Notes: generated from the letters alone by a model not told the origin. DNA of 17,492 bases from Candidatus Rifleibacteriota bacterium (GCA_028691595.1 JAQUZA010000016.1:1-17492), one strand, 5' to 3'; positions 1 to 8,175 are shown, counted from the first letter of the stretch. A program made the numbers and translations.

Positions 1-1
1 G

Positions 2-1285
2 GCAATGGCATTCGCCGGTTGCAGTGCCACTTTTGCAGCCGAATGGGTTCAGGTAATGCCAAGCACTTCAGGCTATGAACTGATAAAAAAGTCGGGTTCA
101 GGCAGCGAGAAGTTTACCCAGCTTGGCGAAACCCTCATCATTCAAAGTGGTGAAATCTTCAATGACGAAGCCAGAAAATCTGCACCCGCAAATTTGTTGC
201 CCGTTCGCCCCGGCGAAAAGCTTTACATGATAACTACCAAAGACCCGGCGATTCTTGCTGCAACCTTTCCCGGGGCTCGCACAGTTTTCAAAGGCAGTGG
301 TTTCATCGTCCTTCTGGCCGGTGAAACTGCAGCAATGAATATTCAGGCCAAAAGTTCAGACTTCACACGTGTCGACCTGCTGCCCGAGAACCAGGTTGTG
401 CTCACTGCCCCCGAAATGATGGGGAAGAAAGTCAGCGAAGCCGATGACCCGGTTGCCACCTTCATCGATAAACTCGATATGAAGACCTTCATGAGTGATC
501 TAACCGAGCTGGTGAATTTTAAAACCCGCTATACATATGTATCTCAGGCACAGCAGGCGGTCGACTACTGCCAGAAAATTTTTGCAGATCTGGGCCTTAA
601 AGTCTGGCAGGAACCATTCGGCATGGGTGGCAGCAATGCCAACAACCTGGTTGCCGAAATCAAGGGAACTGATGAAAAGAATTACGGTCAGGTATTGATG
701 GTCGGTCATCTTGACAGCATCTCACGCCAACCACGCACCAATGCCCCGGGCGCTGACGACAACGGCAGTGGCGCTGCCGGAGCCATTGCCCTGGCCCGTC
801 TCGTTAAAGAATCCGGCCTCAAGCCGGCGGCAACCATCAGATTTGTATTGTTCATGGGCGAAGAACAAGGCCTCTATGGTTCAAAAGCCTATGTAAAAAA
901 TCTGGCAGCCGATGAAAAAAGCAATATCAAAGCCGTTTTCAACCTTGATATGATCGGCTTCGACGCAGTAGCCCCACTTTCGGTGATGATTGAGACAAGT
1001 TCATTCAATCGACCAATGGTTGAAAAAATGACCGAACTGGCCCGCAGCTATGCCAACTTTACCATTCAGGCGAACTACAGCCCGCACGGTTCAGATCACA
1101 TGCCGTTTTTAACCCAGAAAATACCGGCAGTTCTGACCATTCAATCAGAATTCGCCAGCAACCCCAATTATCACCAGATTACCGACACCATGGCAATCAT
1201 CAATGAAGACCTCTGCCGCAACATTCTGCGAATGAACGCTGCCGCCATGTATGTTTATGGTATTAACCCCGAGGGTCACCGCTGA
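2..1285 (+). CDS. Secreted M28-family zinc metallopeptidase, 5'-partial
   Basis: Likely zinc aminopeptidase or other M28 exopeptidase acting outside the cytoplasm. The first in-frame ATG is at 5, but the reading frame stays open to the window edge and the first residues (AFAGCSATFAAEW) look like the end of a signal peptide, so the true start is probably upstream. Counting from the ATG at 5, an N-terminal region without a recognised motif covers about 12-150. The peptidase domain (about 155-420) holds the co-catalytic zinc ligand set: H235 in GHLDS, D251 in GADDNGSG, catalytic and ligand Glu 286/287 in MGEEQG, D315 in NLDMIGFD and H390 in NYHQITDT. SPHGSDHMPF (359-368) is also typical. All expected metal ligands are present, so it should be active. 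The substrate is unknown. The next gene starts 19 nt downstream. Confidence 0.9.
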   Translation, partial: AMAFAGCSATFAAEWVQVMPSTSGYELIKKSGSGSEKFTQLGETLIIQSGEIFNDEARKSAPANLLPVRPGEKLYMITTKDPAILAATFPGARTVFKGSGFIVLLAGETAAMNIQAKSSDFTRVDLLPENQVVLTAPEMMGKKVSEADDPVATFIDKLDMKTFMSDLTELVNFKTRYTYVSQAQQAVDYCQKIFADLGLKVWQEPFGMGGSNANNLVAEIKGTDEKNYGQVLMVGHLDSISRQPRTNAPGADDNGSGAAGAIALARLVKESGLKPAATIRFVLFMGEEQGLYGSKAYVKNLAADEKSNIKAVFNLDMIGFDAVAPLSVMIETSSFNRPMVEKMTELARSYANFTIQANYSPHGSDHMPFLTQKIPAVLTIQSEFASNPNYHQITDTMAIINEDLCRNILRMNAAAMYVYGINPEGHR

Positions 1286-1304
1286 CAGCGGCTCAAAAGA
1301 AACA

Positions 1305-1688
1305 ATGCACCAGCCGCAGACAGAGTCAAAACCCAATTCAGACAAGACGACCAGCATTCAGGAATTGAAAAGCCTTGTTAGCGAATTTGTAAACGAGCGC
1401 AACTGGCAGAATTTTCACACACCCCGAAATCTGGCGGTTTCGGTAACACTTGAGGCATCCGAGCTTCTCGAACATTTTCAGTGGGCACCACCAGGAGACG
1501 AAAGCATTGACCAGCACAAGTTTCAGCAGATATCTGAAGAACTTTCCGATGTGATGGCATATCTTCTCAGTCTTGCAAATGTACTGAATATCGATGTAGC
1601 CTCTTCAATGCGGGCCAAAATGCAAAAAAATCGCCAAAAATACCCGGTTGATGCCAACCTGGGCACCTGGAAAAAAGTCAAGGCATAA
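1305..1688 (+). CDS. MazG-like nucleotide pyrophosphohydrolase
   Basis: A small all-alpha NTP pyrophosphatase of the MazG/RS21-C6 (dCTPase-like) type, which hydrolyses (d)NTPs to the monophosphate and pyrophosphate and usually cleans the nucleotide pool. With the ATG at 1305 the protein is 127 aa, the usual single-domain size. The magnesium-binding pattern is visible as E50xxE53 in LEASELLEHFQW and E79xxD82 in SEELSDVMAYLL. The tail NRQKYPVDANLGTW is also typical of the family. The frame is open further upstream to an ATG at 1251, but that start would overlap the peptidase gene by 35 nt and adds residues not expected in the family, so I prefer 1305. The ribosome binding site is weak (AAAAGA). 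It sits in the same run as its neighbours, 12 nt before the next gene. Confidence 0.88.
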   Translation: MHQPQTESKPNSDKTTSIQELKSLVSEFVNERNWQNFHTPRNLAVSVTLEASELLEHFQWAPPGDESIDQHKFQQISEELSDVMAYLLSLANVLNIDVASSMRAKMQKNRQKYPVDANLGTWKKVKA

Positions 1689-1700
1689 GCTGATCATTAT

Positions 1701-2066
1701 ATGAAAGAATTCGTCTGGGCATGGATATTCTGGGCATCGGTAGTCTTTTGCGGACTGCTGGCGATCAGCTTATGGGTTGCATATCTCCTGTATTCAACTG
1801 CCCCCCAGAACATATATACTCCGGTTTTTGCCGCAGGGTTTGGCTTTTCGCTTGGTTTCTTCGGCCTGGGTGCAATAATGGTGTTTGCTTTTGACCGGTT
1901 TTCTACAAAAAATGCCATTTTTAAAGAAGTCGAGAATGAATTTTTCAACAAGGTCATCAAAGAAATGCCCTTTTTCTTTTTTGCCCTGCTGTATTTCTTT
2001 TCTTTGTCGATCTACATGGGCATCTTTCTTCTTGTTCTTACCTATATTCGTAACAGCTGCACATGA
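1701..2066 (+). CDS. Small membrane protein of unknown function
   Basis: I do not recognise this 121-aa protein. It is very hydrophobic, with about three membrane segments (roughly 4-31, 40-64 and 92-118), and a short charged stretch around 65-89 (FDRFSTKNAIFKEVENEFF) that would lie between the second and third segments. There is no clear Shine-Dalgarno sequence in the 12 nt after the preceding stop, so translation may depend on the upstream gene. Its stop overlaps the start of the binding-protein gene by 4 nt (ATGA), which suggests coupling and perhaps a shared job with that protein. The DNA is visibly more T-rich than its neighbours, largely because of the Phe/Leu codons. It is accepted as real from its position in the overlap chain and its coherent topology. 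Confidence 0.65.
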   Translation: MKEFVWAWIFWASVVFCGLLAISLWVAYLLYSTAPQNIYTPVFAAGFGFSLGFFGLGAIMVFAFDRFSTKNAIFKEVENEFFNKVIKEMPFFFFALLYFFSLSIYMGIFLLVLTYIRNSCT

Positions 2067-3238
2067 AATCACCAGCATTTTTGCGTAAACTCAGAGCTTT
2101 TGCCGGTCGCTTCGATGCTTACCAGCTTCTGGCTGTCCCGGTGCTGCTGCTGGTGCTCTCTTTTTCGGTTGATTTCAATGCGGGGAATCTTAAAATAGGG
2201 GTCATTCTTCCAATCTCGGGCGAGTTTTCACACCGCGCCCAGAACCATTTAAATGGTCTGGTGCTGGCCGCACGGCACATTAACGAACTTGGTGGCATAA
2301 ATGGCCGCAAACTGACTCTCGAAATAAGGGATTCCCATGGTGATGCCGAAACAACCGCAATTCAAACACGCGATCTGGTTTATGACCTGGGAGTGCTCGC
2401 CATTATAGGCGGCTTCAGCCCTGCAAATACAAGAATTATCCAGACAATCACAGAAAAAGCTCAAGTACCATTCATAACTGCGATTTGCACACACTTCGAA
2501 GTTACTTCAAGCGGCAATCGCTTCACCTTTCGCAGTATTGCCGATGATCGAAGGCAATTCGAAGCTCTGGCCGAATACGCTGTTAAACGCTTTAACAGCC
2601 GAAAACCCGCCCTAATTTACGATCTTGAGCTTTACAGTCCCGACAGTGCCCAGAAGTATATTGAAACATGCAATCGCTTCGGTCAGCAGGTTTGCGCCGC
2701 CATTTCCTATAAACGCGGCACCTTGAATTACCGACGGCAGATCGAAACTATTCTATCAGCAAACCCTGATTCTCTCACTATTCTTGCCCCTGCAGCAGAT
2801 TCGGCCATGATTTTAAGGCAGTTTCGCGAAGCCAGGTTTTCTAAGCCCGTGATTGGCGGCAACCAGCTCGCTGCCAGCGAATTTATGAATCTGGCCGGTG
2901 TCTATTCTGAGTCGGTAGTCACCACTCTGCCTTTCAATGCCAGAGCCGGAGGGCAACGCGCCGACTATTTTTTGAGTGAGTATGTCGAAAGTTTTGATCA
3001 GCCTGCAGACGCAGATGCAGCCATGGGCTACGAATCTCTGATGCTCCTGGCTCTCGCCGTCAAATCTGGTGAAGCTGATCGGCTGACTGTTCGCAACGCT
3101 CTTGCCTCATTGCATGGCTGGGAAAGCGTTGCCGGCTCAGGTGGCTTTGACGAAGAGGGAAACCAGGTCAGACCTGCTGAAATTGCGATAATCAAAGACA
3201 GGCAAAAGATTCCGGTAACCATGGAGGGTTTGTTTTGA
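2063..3238 (+). CDS. Membrane-anchored periplasmic binding protein, LivK/branched-chain amino acid type
   Basis: Type I periplasmic binding fold (Peripla_BP_6 family), whose members bind amino acids, amides or similar small ligands. A hydrophobic segment at about 20-38 acts as signal or anchor; no lipobox cysteine is visible. The binding domain starts at LKIGVILPISGEFS (43-56) and continues with the family hallmarks HINELGGINGRKL (72-84), VLAIIGGFSPANT (111-123) and the FTFRSIADD region (154-162). It ends with GSGGFDEEGN (358-367), as in LivK-type proteins. The length, 391 aa, is normal. Odd point: no ABC permease or ATPase gene is nearby; the neighbours are a small membrane protein (4-nt overlap) and an anchored propeller (4-nt overlap). 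This suggests a sensory or scaffold role rather than transport, which is inference. A distant transporter cannot be excluded. Confidence 0.85.
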   Translation: MKSPAFLRKLRAFAGRFDAYQLLAVPVLLLVLSFSVDFNAGNLKIGVILPISGEFSHRAQNHLNGLVLAARHINELGGINGRKLTLEIRDSHGDAETTAIQTRDLVYDLGVLAIIGGFSPANTRIIQTITEKAQVPFITAICTHFEVTSSGNRFTFRSIADDRRQFEALAEYAVKRFNSRKPALIYDLELYSPDSAQKYIETCNRFGQQVCAAISYKRGTLNYRRQIETILSANPDSLTILAPAADSAMILRQFREARFSKPVIGGNQLAASEFMNLAGVYSESVVTTLPFNARAGGQRADYFLSEYVESFDQPADADAAMGYESLMLLALAVKSGEADRLTVRNALASLHGWESVAGSGGFDEEGNQVRPAEIAIIKDRQKIPVTMEGLF

Positions 3239-4383
3239 ACACCAGTCAGGCAAATCAACCACGTAGTTCAAACTGGCTGTTCTGGGCAGTTATCATTTTA
3301 ATTGCCATTGCTTTTTTAATAATCAAAGAATCTGGCCATAACAAAAACATCGTTAAAACAGGCCAGGGGTCAGGGTCAGAGAGCTCAACCGACAGTGCTG
3401 AGCCGACAACCGCAATCAGCGAGGCCCCCAAATTGATTTCTGACAGCAAAGAAGCCACGGGAGCACTGTCGATTCCGTTCAGCAAAATCTACCAAACAGC
3501 TCCGGTCAACGACATTCTCTTTGACCCGCGCGGGCGGGTATGGATCGCCCACGAATCTGGAATTACTTCAATCCAGGATGAACTGATCAGGCATTACTCG
3601 ATCGATGAAGGCAGTTTCCCGTTCTCTCACGCTGAATGTCTTGCCTACGACGGCAAAGTGCTCTGGGCAGGCACCTTCTCCGGCCTGTGCCGACAAAATG
3701 AATCAGGAAGATTTGTAAGATCAGAATTATCTGATAGTCTTCCATCACAGGTTATCTGGAGCCTGCAATCCGATGGCACAACCATATGGGCCGGCACCCA
3801 GAAAGGTGCCGCCTTCATGAAGCCAGACAGCGTCTTTGAAACCATCAACGAAGAAAATACTAACGGCGGTCTGCGCAACAACTGGTGTCACAAGATTATC
3901 AGATTTTCGAGCTGGTTTGTTGCGGCCCATGATCGTGGCTTGAGTATCTGGAATATTAATTTTCCCGCTTCTAACCCCGAACTCTGGAAAAATGTCGATC
4001 ATGCCCGGTCGGTTATTTCAAGGCCGATAACCGACATGGCCTTTGACGGCCGCAATCTCTGGCTTGGAACTGCCCGTGGCGTTCTAATGCTGTCAACACC
4101 AATAGATCGTTTTTTCAACGAGTTCGTTCCCAACCTTGTGAGTTTTTCCAGAATTCACGGTCTGCCTGCCAACCGGGTCAATGCAATAATCGCTCACCGT
4201 CAGGCAATCTGGATAGGCACCGACGAAGGACTGGCCCGAATCAAAGATGAACGGATTCAGTTGATAACCCCCAGCTCAGGGGATTTTTCACACCGGGTAA
4301 GAAAGCTGGCAGCCAGCGGTGACATTCTATGGATTGGCACCGATAAAGGCGTGCAATTTATCAATACAGCGATGGTAGACTAA
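3235..4383 (+). CDS. Membrane-anchored seven-blade beta-propeller (two-component regulator propeller type)
   Basis: The 382-aa protein has one N-terminal membrane segment (about 13-30), a Ser/Gly/Glu-rich linker (about 40-75) and a propeller. Seven repeats of the W-[IAL]-G-T-x-x-G-[LV] kind lie at about 103, 144, 185, 227, 276, 326 and 366, with 40-50 residues between them; the fourth (WFVAAHDRGL) is the most divergent. Such repeats (Reg_prop) normally form the periplasmic sensor of hybrid histidine kinases. Here no kinase, HAMP or response-regulator domain follows, so it is a stand-alone extracytoplasmic propeller. The start is a TTG overlapping the preceding stop as TTGA, backed by a clear GGAGGG at 3223-3228, six nt upstream. 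The gene is coupled to the binding protein before it and ends 1 nt before ligA. Binding partner and ligand are unknown. Confidence 0.82.
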   Translation: MNTSQANQPRSSNWLFWAVIILIAIAFLIIKESGHNKNIVKTGQGSGSESSTDSAEPTTAISEAPKLISDSKEATGALSIPFSKIYQTAPVNDILFDPRGRVWIAHESGITSIQDELIRHYSIDEGSFPFSHAECLAYDGKVLWAGTFSGLCRQNESGRFVRSELSDSLPSQVIWSLQSDGTTIWAGTQKGAAFMKPDSVFETINEENTNGGLRNNWCHKIIRFSSWFVAAHDRGLSIWNINFPASNPELWKNVDHARSVISRPITDMAFDGRNLWLGTARGVLMLSTPIDRFFNEFVPNLVSFSRIHGLPANRVNAIIAHRQAIWIGTDEGLARIKDERIQLITPSSGDFSHRVRKLAASGDILWIGTDKGVQFINTAMVD

Positions 4384-4384
4384 A

Positions 4385-6412
4385 ATGGATGAACTAAAAA
4401 GCAGACTGGAAGCCCTTCGCAACAAAATCCGCCGACACGAGTATCTTTATTATGTCGAGGTTGAGCCGGAAATATCCGACGGTGAATTTGACCGACTGGT
4501 TGAGCAACTCAAAGAGATTGAGACCGCTCACCCCGAACTGATTACTCCAGATTCGCCAACTCAAAGAGTTGGCGAATCCGTCACTTCATTCAGCCCCGTA
4601 AAACACAGAGTGCCGATGATGAGCATAGAAAATTCTTATTCTGCCGGTGATATTAATGACTGGCTGATACGCTGCGAGAAACTGCTTGGACAAAACCCTT
4701 TTCCGGTGGTCGCCGAATTGAAGATCGATGGTGTATCTGGCACTTTTCATTACGCAAATGGTATTTTTGACAGTGGTGCAACGCGTGGCAACGGCCTTGA
4801 AGGCGATCTGGTCACCGCTAATGTCAAAACAATAAGGTCGCTGCCGCTGTCGATAAAAGGCATTTACGACATGGATGTGCGTGGCGAGATTTATACTCCC
4901 CGGCCTGTTCTTGAAAAGCTCAATCAGGTGCGCAGCGAAAACGGCGAAGAACCTTTCAAAAACTGCCGCAACCTGACTGCGGGCACGATCAAGTCTCTCG
5001 ACCCTGCAGTTGCAGCCAGTCGTAGCCTTCAGGTAATGGTCTACGGCATTGCGCAGGCGTTTGATCTTGGCTTTAAAAAGCATTCCGAAGTTCTCGACTT
5101 CCTTGCAGAGCAGGGTTTCAAGCTCAATAAAGCCTGGAAAGTTTGTAATTCAGCCTCTGAAATATGGGAATTCATAGAAGACATTGCCAGAAGACGCAGT
5201 GAATTCGACTTTGACATCGATGGCGTGGTAATCAAAATCGACAGTCTGGCACAGCAGCAGGAGCTTGGCAATACCGCCAGGGCACCTCGCTGGGTAATTG
5301 CTTACAAATATCCACAGGAGCGGGCAATATCGAGACTGCTCTCGGTTGAATGGCAGATTGGCCGTTCGCAACTTACACCTGTTGCCAATCTTGAGCCGGT
5401 GCAGCTTGGTGGCACGACAGTTTCGCGTGCATCACTTCACAATCTTGATCAGATAAGAGAAAAAGATATCCGCATCGGTGACCAGGTCGTGGTTGAAAAG
5501 GCTGGCTACATAATTCCCTACATCGTTGAAGCCCTGACAGAAAAACGCAGTGGTAATGAAAGCGAGATAACCCCCCCAGCTTTCTGCCCGTCCTGCAATC
5601 AGGCTATCGATATTTTGCAGGGCACAGATGACGATACAGCAACGGTTGTTCGCTGCCTTAACCCTTTTTGTCAGGGCGTAATTGCCAGAAGAATCATTCA
5701 TTTCATAACTCAGCTCGAAATTGAAAATTTTGGGCCCCAGCTTGTTGATCGACTGCTTGAAACAGGCCAGATAAAAGTTCTTGAAGATATTCTTTCTCTA
5801 AGCCCTGAATCTCTGGCCCAGATTGAACGCATGGGTGAAAAGTCGGCGGTAAAAATTTGTGCCAGTCTGAACGCAGCGGCAAAAAAGCCTCTATTCAGGC
5901 TGATATCAGCACTGGGAATCACCAATGTCGGCATTGTTGTCAGTGAAAAAATCGCATCAAGACTCAACCAGTCATTTGCAGCTTTTCTGGCAGCCGACAT
6001 GGGCACCCTGGTGCAAATTGAAGGCATAAAAGACCGGGTAGCGCAGAACATCAGAGACTTTATCGACGATTCTCAGAACCAGAGACTCCTCGATGCTCTC
6101 AAAGAATGGTGGCAGGGGCCCTCTGCTGCCGAGATTGCCAGTCAGAGGGCCGGCGAACAACTGAACGGCAAATCTTTTGTGGTAACCGGAGAAGCAGTTG
6201 TGCCACGCCGGCAGCTTGAAGAGTTGATTAAAAGTCATGGTGGCCAGACCAAATCCTCGGTATCACCAAAGACTGACTATCTGCTGATTGGCTCTCTTGA
6301 AAGCCCTGACTACGTTTCTACCAAAAAATCCAAGGCATTGCAGCATAAAATACCGATAATTAACGAGCATGATCTTGCTACCATGCTGGGGAAACATTTT
6401 GAAACAGTCTAA
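4385..6412 (+). CDS. ligA: NAD-dependent DNA ligase LigA
   Basis: Seals nicks in duplex DNA using NAD+, as needed for Okazaki fragment joining and repair. The 675-aa length matches the family. The domain order is complete: the Ia NMN-binding region (YLYYVEVEPEISDGEFDRL, 20-38), the adenylation domain with active-site lysine K113 in ELKIDG and ATRGNG (132-137), the OB fold (about 320-395), a four-cysteine zinc finger (C401, C404, C424, C429), helix-hairpin-helix repeats (about 440-565) and a C-terminal BRCT domain (about 592-675, with SVSPKTDYLLIG). No key residue is missing. The ATG lies 1 nt after the propeller stop and the 3' end overlaps the next gene by 14 nt. Being in mid-operon behind sensor-like genes is unusual but not unheard of for ligA. 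The segment coding for DSPTQRVGES carries a perfect 13-bp inverted repeat, listed separately. Confidence 0.97.
   Translation: MDELKSRLEALRNKIRRHEYLYYVEVEPEISDGEFDRLVEQLKEIETAHPELITPDSPTQRVGESVTSFSPVKHRVPMMSIENSYSAGDINDWLIRCEKLLGQNPFPVVAELKIDGVSGTFHYANGIFDSGATRGNGLEGDLVTANVKTIRSLPLSIKGIYDMDVRGEIYTPRPVLEKLNQVRSENGEEPFKNCRNLTAGTIKSLDPAVAASRSLQVMVYGIAQAFDLGFKKHSEVLDFLAEQGFKLNKAWKVCNSASEIWEFIEDIARRRSEFDFDIDGVVIKIDSLAQQQELGNTARAPRWVIAYKYPQERAISRLLSVEWQIGRSQLTPVANLEPVQLGGTTVSRASLHNLDQIREKDIRIGDQVVVEKAGYIIPYIVEALTEKRSGNESEITPPAFCPSCNQAIDILQGTDDDTATVVRCLNPFCQGVIARRIIHFITQLEIENFGPQLVDRLLETGQIKVLEDILSLSPESLAQIERMGEKSAVKICASLNAAAKKPLFRLISALGITNVGIVVSEKIASRLNQSFAAFLAADMGTLVQIEGIKDRVAQNIRDFIDDSQNQRLLDALKEWWQGPSAAEIASQRAGEQLNGKSFVVTGEAVVPRRQLEELIKSHGGQTKSSVSPKTDYLLIGSLESPDYVSTKKSKALQHKIPIINEHDLATMLGKHFETV
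4550..4578. repeat. Perfect 13-bp inverted repeat with 3-nt loop inside ligA
   Basis: The arms GATTCGCCAACTC (4550-4562) and GAGTTGGCGAATC (4566-4578) are exact reverse complements around AAA. The repeat codes for the conserved PDSPTQRVG region of the ligase, so it is compatible with a normal protein. In mRNA it would form a strong hairpin about 165 nt after the start codon. No T-run follows, so it is not a standard terminator. Confidence 0.8.
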
Positions 6413-7124
6413 AAACAAAGGATTCATAAGCGAAGTATTTGCTTCGATTCAGGGTGAAGGTCTATTTGTGGGCACCCCACAGATTTTTATCAGACTTTCT
6501 CCGGTTGCTGGCGAACTGCCGGCTGAAGATACATTTGTTCTAAGAACCCTGCCCGGGCAACGAAACCAGTTTGCCAGAAACCCGGTTTCGCCAGGTCGTC
6601 TGTTTCAGATGCTCTCTGACACCTATTCGCTCGATCAGTTTTTCTGCATCTCACTGATTGGCGATGACCCTCTGCACCAGGCTGATTTTCTGGCTGAACT
6701 GTTGCCAATCTTTTCGGGTGCCGGCATGCAGACGTTCATACAGACTTCCGGCACACCATTAGCTGAGTTTTCAAGGTTACTGCCCCTGGTTAACCGCTGG
6801 TGTATAGATCTTAAGTGCAACACCGGCAAAGGTATGGTCCGCTGCAGCAAAACTCTTGAAAAGATTATCGAACAGACCAGCCCTGAAAATACATATTTTC
6901 GTCTGGTCATAGATGTTGACGACGATCCGGAGAAACTCCTCAGCACTCTAAGCAGTCTGAGAACCGATGATTACACACTTATTCTCCAGCCGTGGGCTGT
7001 GTTTCCAGCCCATATCAGCGACTGGGATACCGGCACAATAATCAACTGGATTCAAATTTTCAAGCCCTGTTTTTTTCAGGTAAGATGGATTCCTCAGGTT
7101 CATAAACTGTTGCGCATTCTCTAG
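6399..7124 (+). CDS. QueE-like protein (7-carboxy-7-deazaguanine synthase fold) without the radical-SAM cysteines
   Basis: The backbone follows QueE, the radical-SAM enzyme that makes the 7-deazaguanine core of queuosine: SEVFASIQGEGLFVGTPQIFIRL (11-33), the strand before the SAM site (ISLIG, 84-88), QTSGT (115-119, ETNGT in QueE), WCIDLKC (134-140), LQPW (196-199) and a final VRWIPQVHKLLRI (228-240). The catalytic parts are gone. There is no cysteine in residues 1-82, so the CxxxCxxC iron-sulfur loop is absent, and the SAM-binding GGEP is GDDP (88-91). The 241-aa length and undisturbed frame argue against recent decay. The start chosen is TTG 6399, six nt after TGGGGA; an ATG at 6369 would overlap ligA by 44 nt instead of 14. 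It is likely a pseudoenzyme with a new role. No other queuosine gene is in the window. Confidence 0.78.
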   Translation: MKQSKNKGFISEVFASIQGEGLFVGTPQIFIRLSPVAGELPAEDTFVLRTLPGQRNQFARNPVSPGRLFQMLSDTYSLDQFFCISLIGDDPLHQADFLAELLPIFSGAGMQTFIQTSGTPLAEFSRLLPLVNRWCIDLKCNTGKGMVRCSKTLEKIIEQTSPENTYFRLVIDVDDDPEKLLSTLSSLRTDDYTLILQPWAVFPAHISDWDTGTIINWIQIFKPCFFQVRWIPQVHKLLRIL

Positions 7125-7135
7125 AATTGAGTTAT

Positions 7136-7165
7136 GGTAGTGTAAATTTATTTGTTTAACCTACC
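7136..7165. promoter_or_regulatory. Imperfect dyad in the 61-nt gap before the DUF2225 gene
   Basis: GGTAGTGTAAA (7136-7146) and TTTAACCTACC (7155-7165) pair at 9 of 11 positions around an 8-nt AT-rich loop. The element lies in the only real intergenic gap of the long operon, 20 nt before the ATG at 7186. It has no following T-run, so an operator or a 5'-UTR hairpin fits better than a terminator. I found no convincing -35/-10 pair here; TTGAGT at 7127-7132 has no good partner. Confidence 0.3.
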
Positions 7166-7185
7166 CAGAAAAGACGGTGTAATTT

Positions 7186-8175
7186 ATGGCTCTAAACGAT
7201 AAACTTTTTGTACCAAAAGATATAGTGTGTCCAATCTGCGGCAAAGAGTTCAAGCGGTATCTCCTACGTAAAAAGCAGTTCAGTCTTGACAAGCGCGACA
7301 TCGACTACCGCCCTGTCTATCTGGGCAGCATCAACCCTCGTTACTTCAATGTTTGCGTCTGCCCACACTGCTATTACGCTGCCGAAGACAAGTTCTTCTG
7401 CCCGTTAATGAGCCAGGAAGACGCTCGACGCAAAGCGTTTCTTGACAACCATAAATCACAATGGGAAGCCGCCAACCGGGTTAAAGCAGCATCATCAGGC
7501 CAGCAGATCTGGAAGGATGTCGAAGCCGAAAAGCTGCGCGAACTTACCCCGACTAATATTGCAATTCTACGCCAGATCAAACCGCTTCTCGAACGTGTTG
7601 CCGGCGGTCTGGCCGGCAAAGGCAAGCCTTTTAACGAACTGCAGAAAGACGGAGACCTCGAAGCTGCCATCAGATCCTGGGAACTGGCGGCAATATGCAG
7701 CAAAGCCAGAAAAGCGAATCACCGTCTGCTCGGCTATACTTATCTTAATGCAGCCTGGACCGCGAGAGATGCCGCTGAGCAGTCAACCGCTCCAGAAGCA
7801 CAGCAACATTACCGTGATTTCGAAAAAGCCTATCTCAAAGAAGCTGTCAGTTTTTTAACCATCACCAATGCCGCCACTGGTGTAGATGATGCTTTTATGC
7901 CTGATGGCACCAGAATTCCCAAAGAGAATATTCCGCAATCGAGGGTTTTCGAAATAATGTATATTCTGGCGGGTGCCAGTCGCCTGCTTGGCAATGTCGA
8001 GCAAAGTAACAAGTTTCTTGAACAGATTATTTACGGCAGTTCAGGTGCTCAGGGTATTATTCTGTGGTTCGTTAACCAGGCCCGCGAAATGAGACACGAA
8101 ACCAATACCATGCCCAATATGCCGATTCCTCAGGATGAGCCCGACGGTGATGACCAGGGTGAAGATAGTGAATAG
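7186..8175 (+). CDS. DUF2225 zinc-ribbon protein
   Basis: Matches the DUF2225 family, whose function is not established. The N-terminus has a CPIC pair (C15, C18), then a charged segment, then YFNVCVCPHCYYAA with C59/C62 (and an extra C57), together a likely zinc ribbon. The following residues (about 75-300) are helical and TPR-like (SWELAAICSKARKANHRLL, YTYLNAAWTARD, YLKEAVSFL, LAGASRLLGNVEQSNKFLEQII), as is usual for the family. A 13-residue acidic tail (317-329) ends the 329-aa protein. No signal peptide or membrane segment is visible, so it should be cytoplasmic. It is the first gene after the 61-nt gap and may head its own transcription unit. The ribosome binding site is weak. Its last bases overlap the next gene, which is also built of TPR-like helices. 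Confidence 0.85.
   Translation: MALNDKLFVPKDIVCPICGKEFKRYLLRKKQFSLDKRDIDYRPVYLGSINPRYFNVCVCPHCYYAAEDKFFCPLMSQEDARRKAFLDNHKSQWEAANRVKAASSGQQIWKDVEAEKLRELTPTNIAILRQIKPLLERVAGGLAGKGKPFNELQKDGDLEAAIRSWELAAICSKARKANHRLLGYTYLNAAWTARDAAEQSTAPEAQQHYRDFEKAYLKEAVSFLTITNAATGVDDAFMPDGTRIPKENIPQSRVFEIMYILAGASRLLGNVEQSNKFLEQIIYGSSGAQGIILWFVNQAREMRHETNTMPNMPIPQDEPDGDDQGEDSE

Noticed and set aside
4586..5083. Open minus-strand frame of 165 codons opposite ligA
   Set aside because: It lies wholly inside the well-supported ligA gene, has no recognisable domain, and its composition is the mirror of the ligase codons.
6561..6590. CGAAACC/GGTTTCG inverted repeat in the QueE-like gene
   Set aside because: Arms of seven bases with a 16-nt spacer in coding DNA are not remarkable and compete with an overlapping palindrome.
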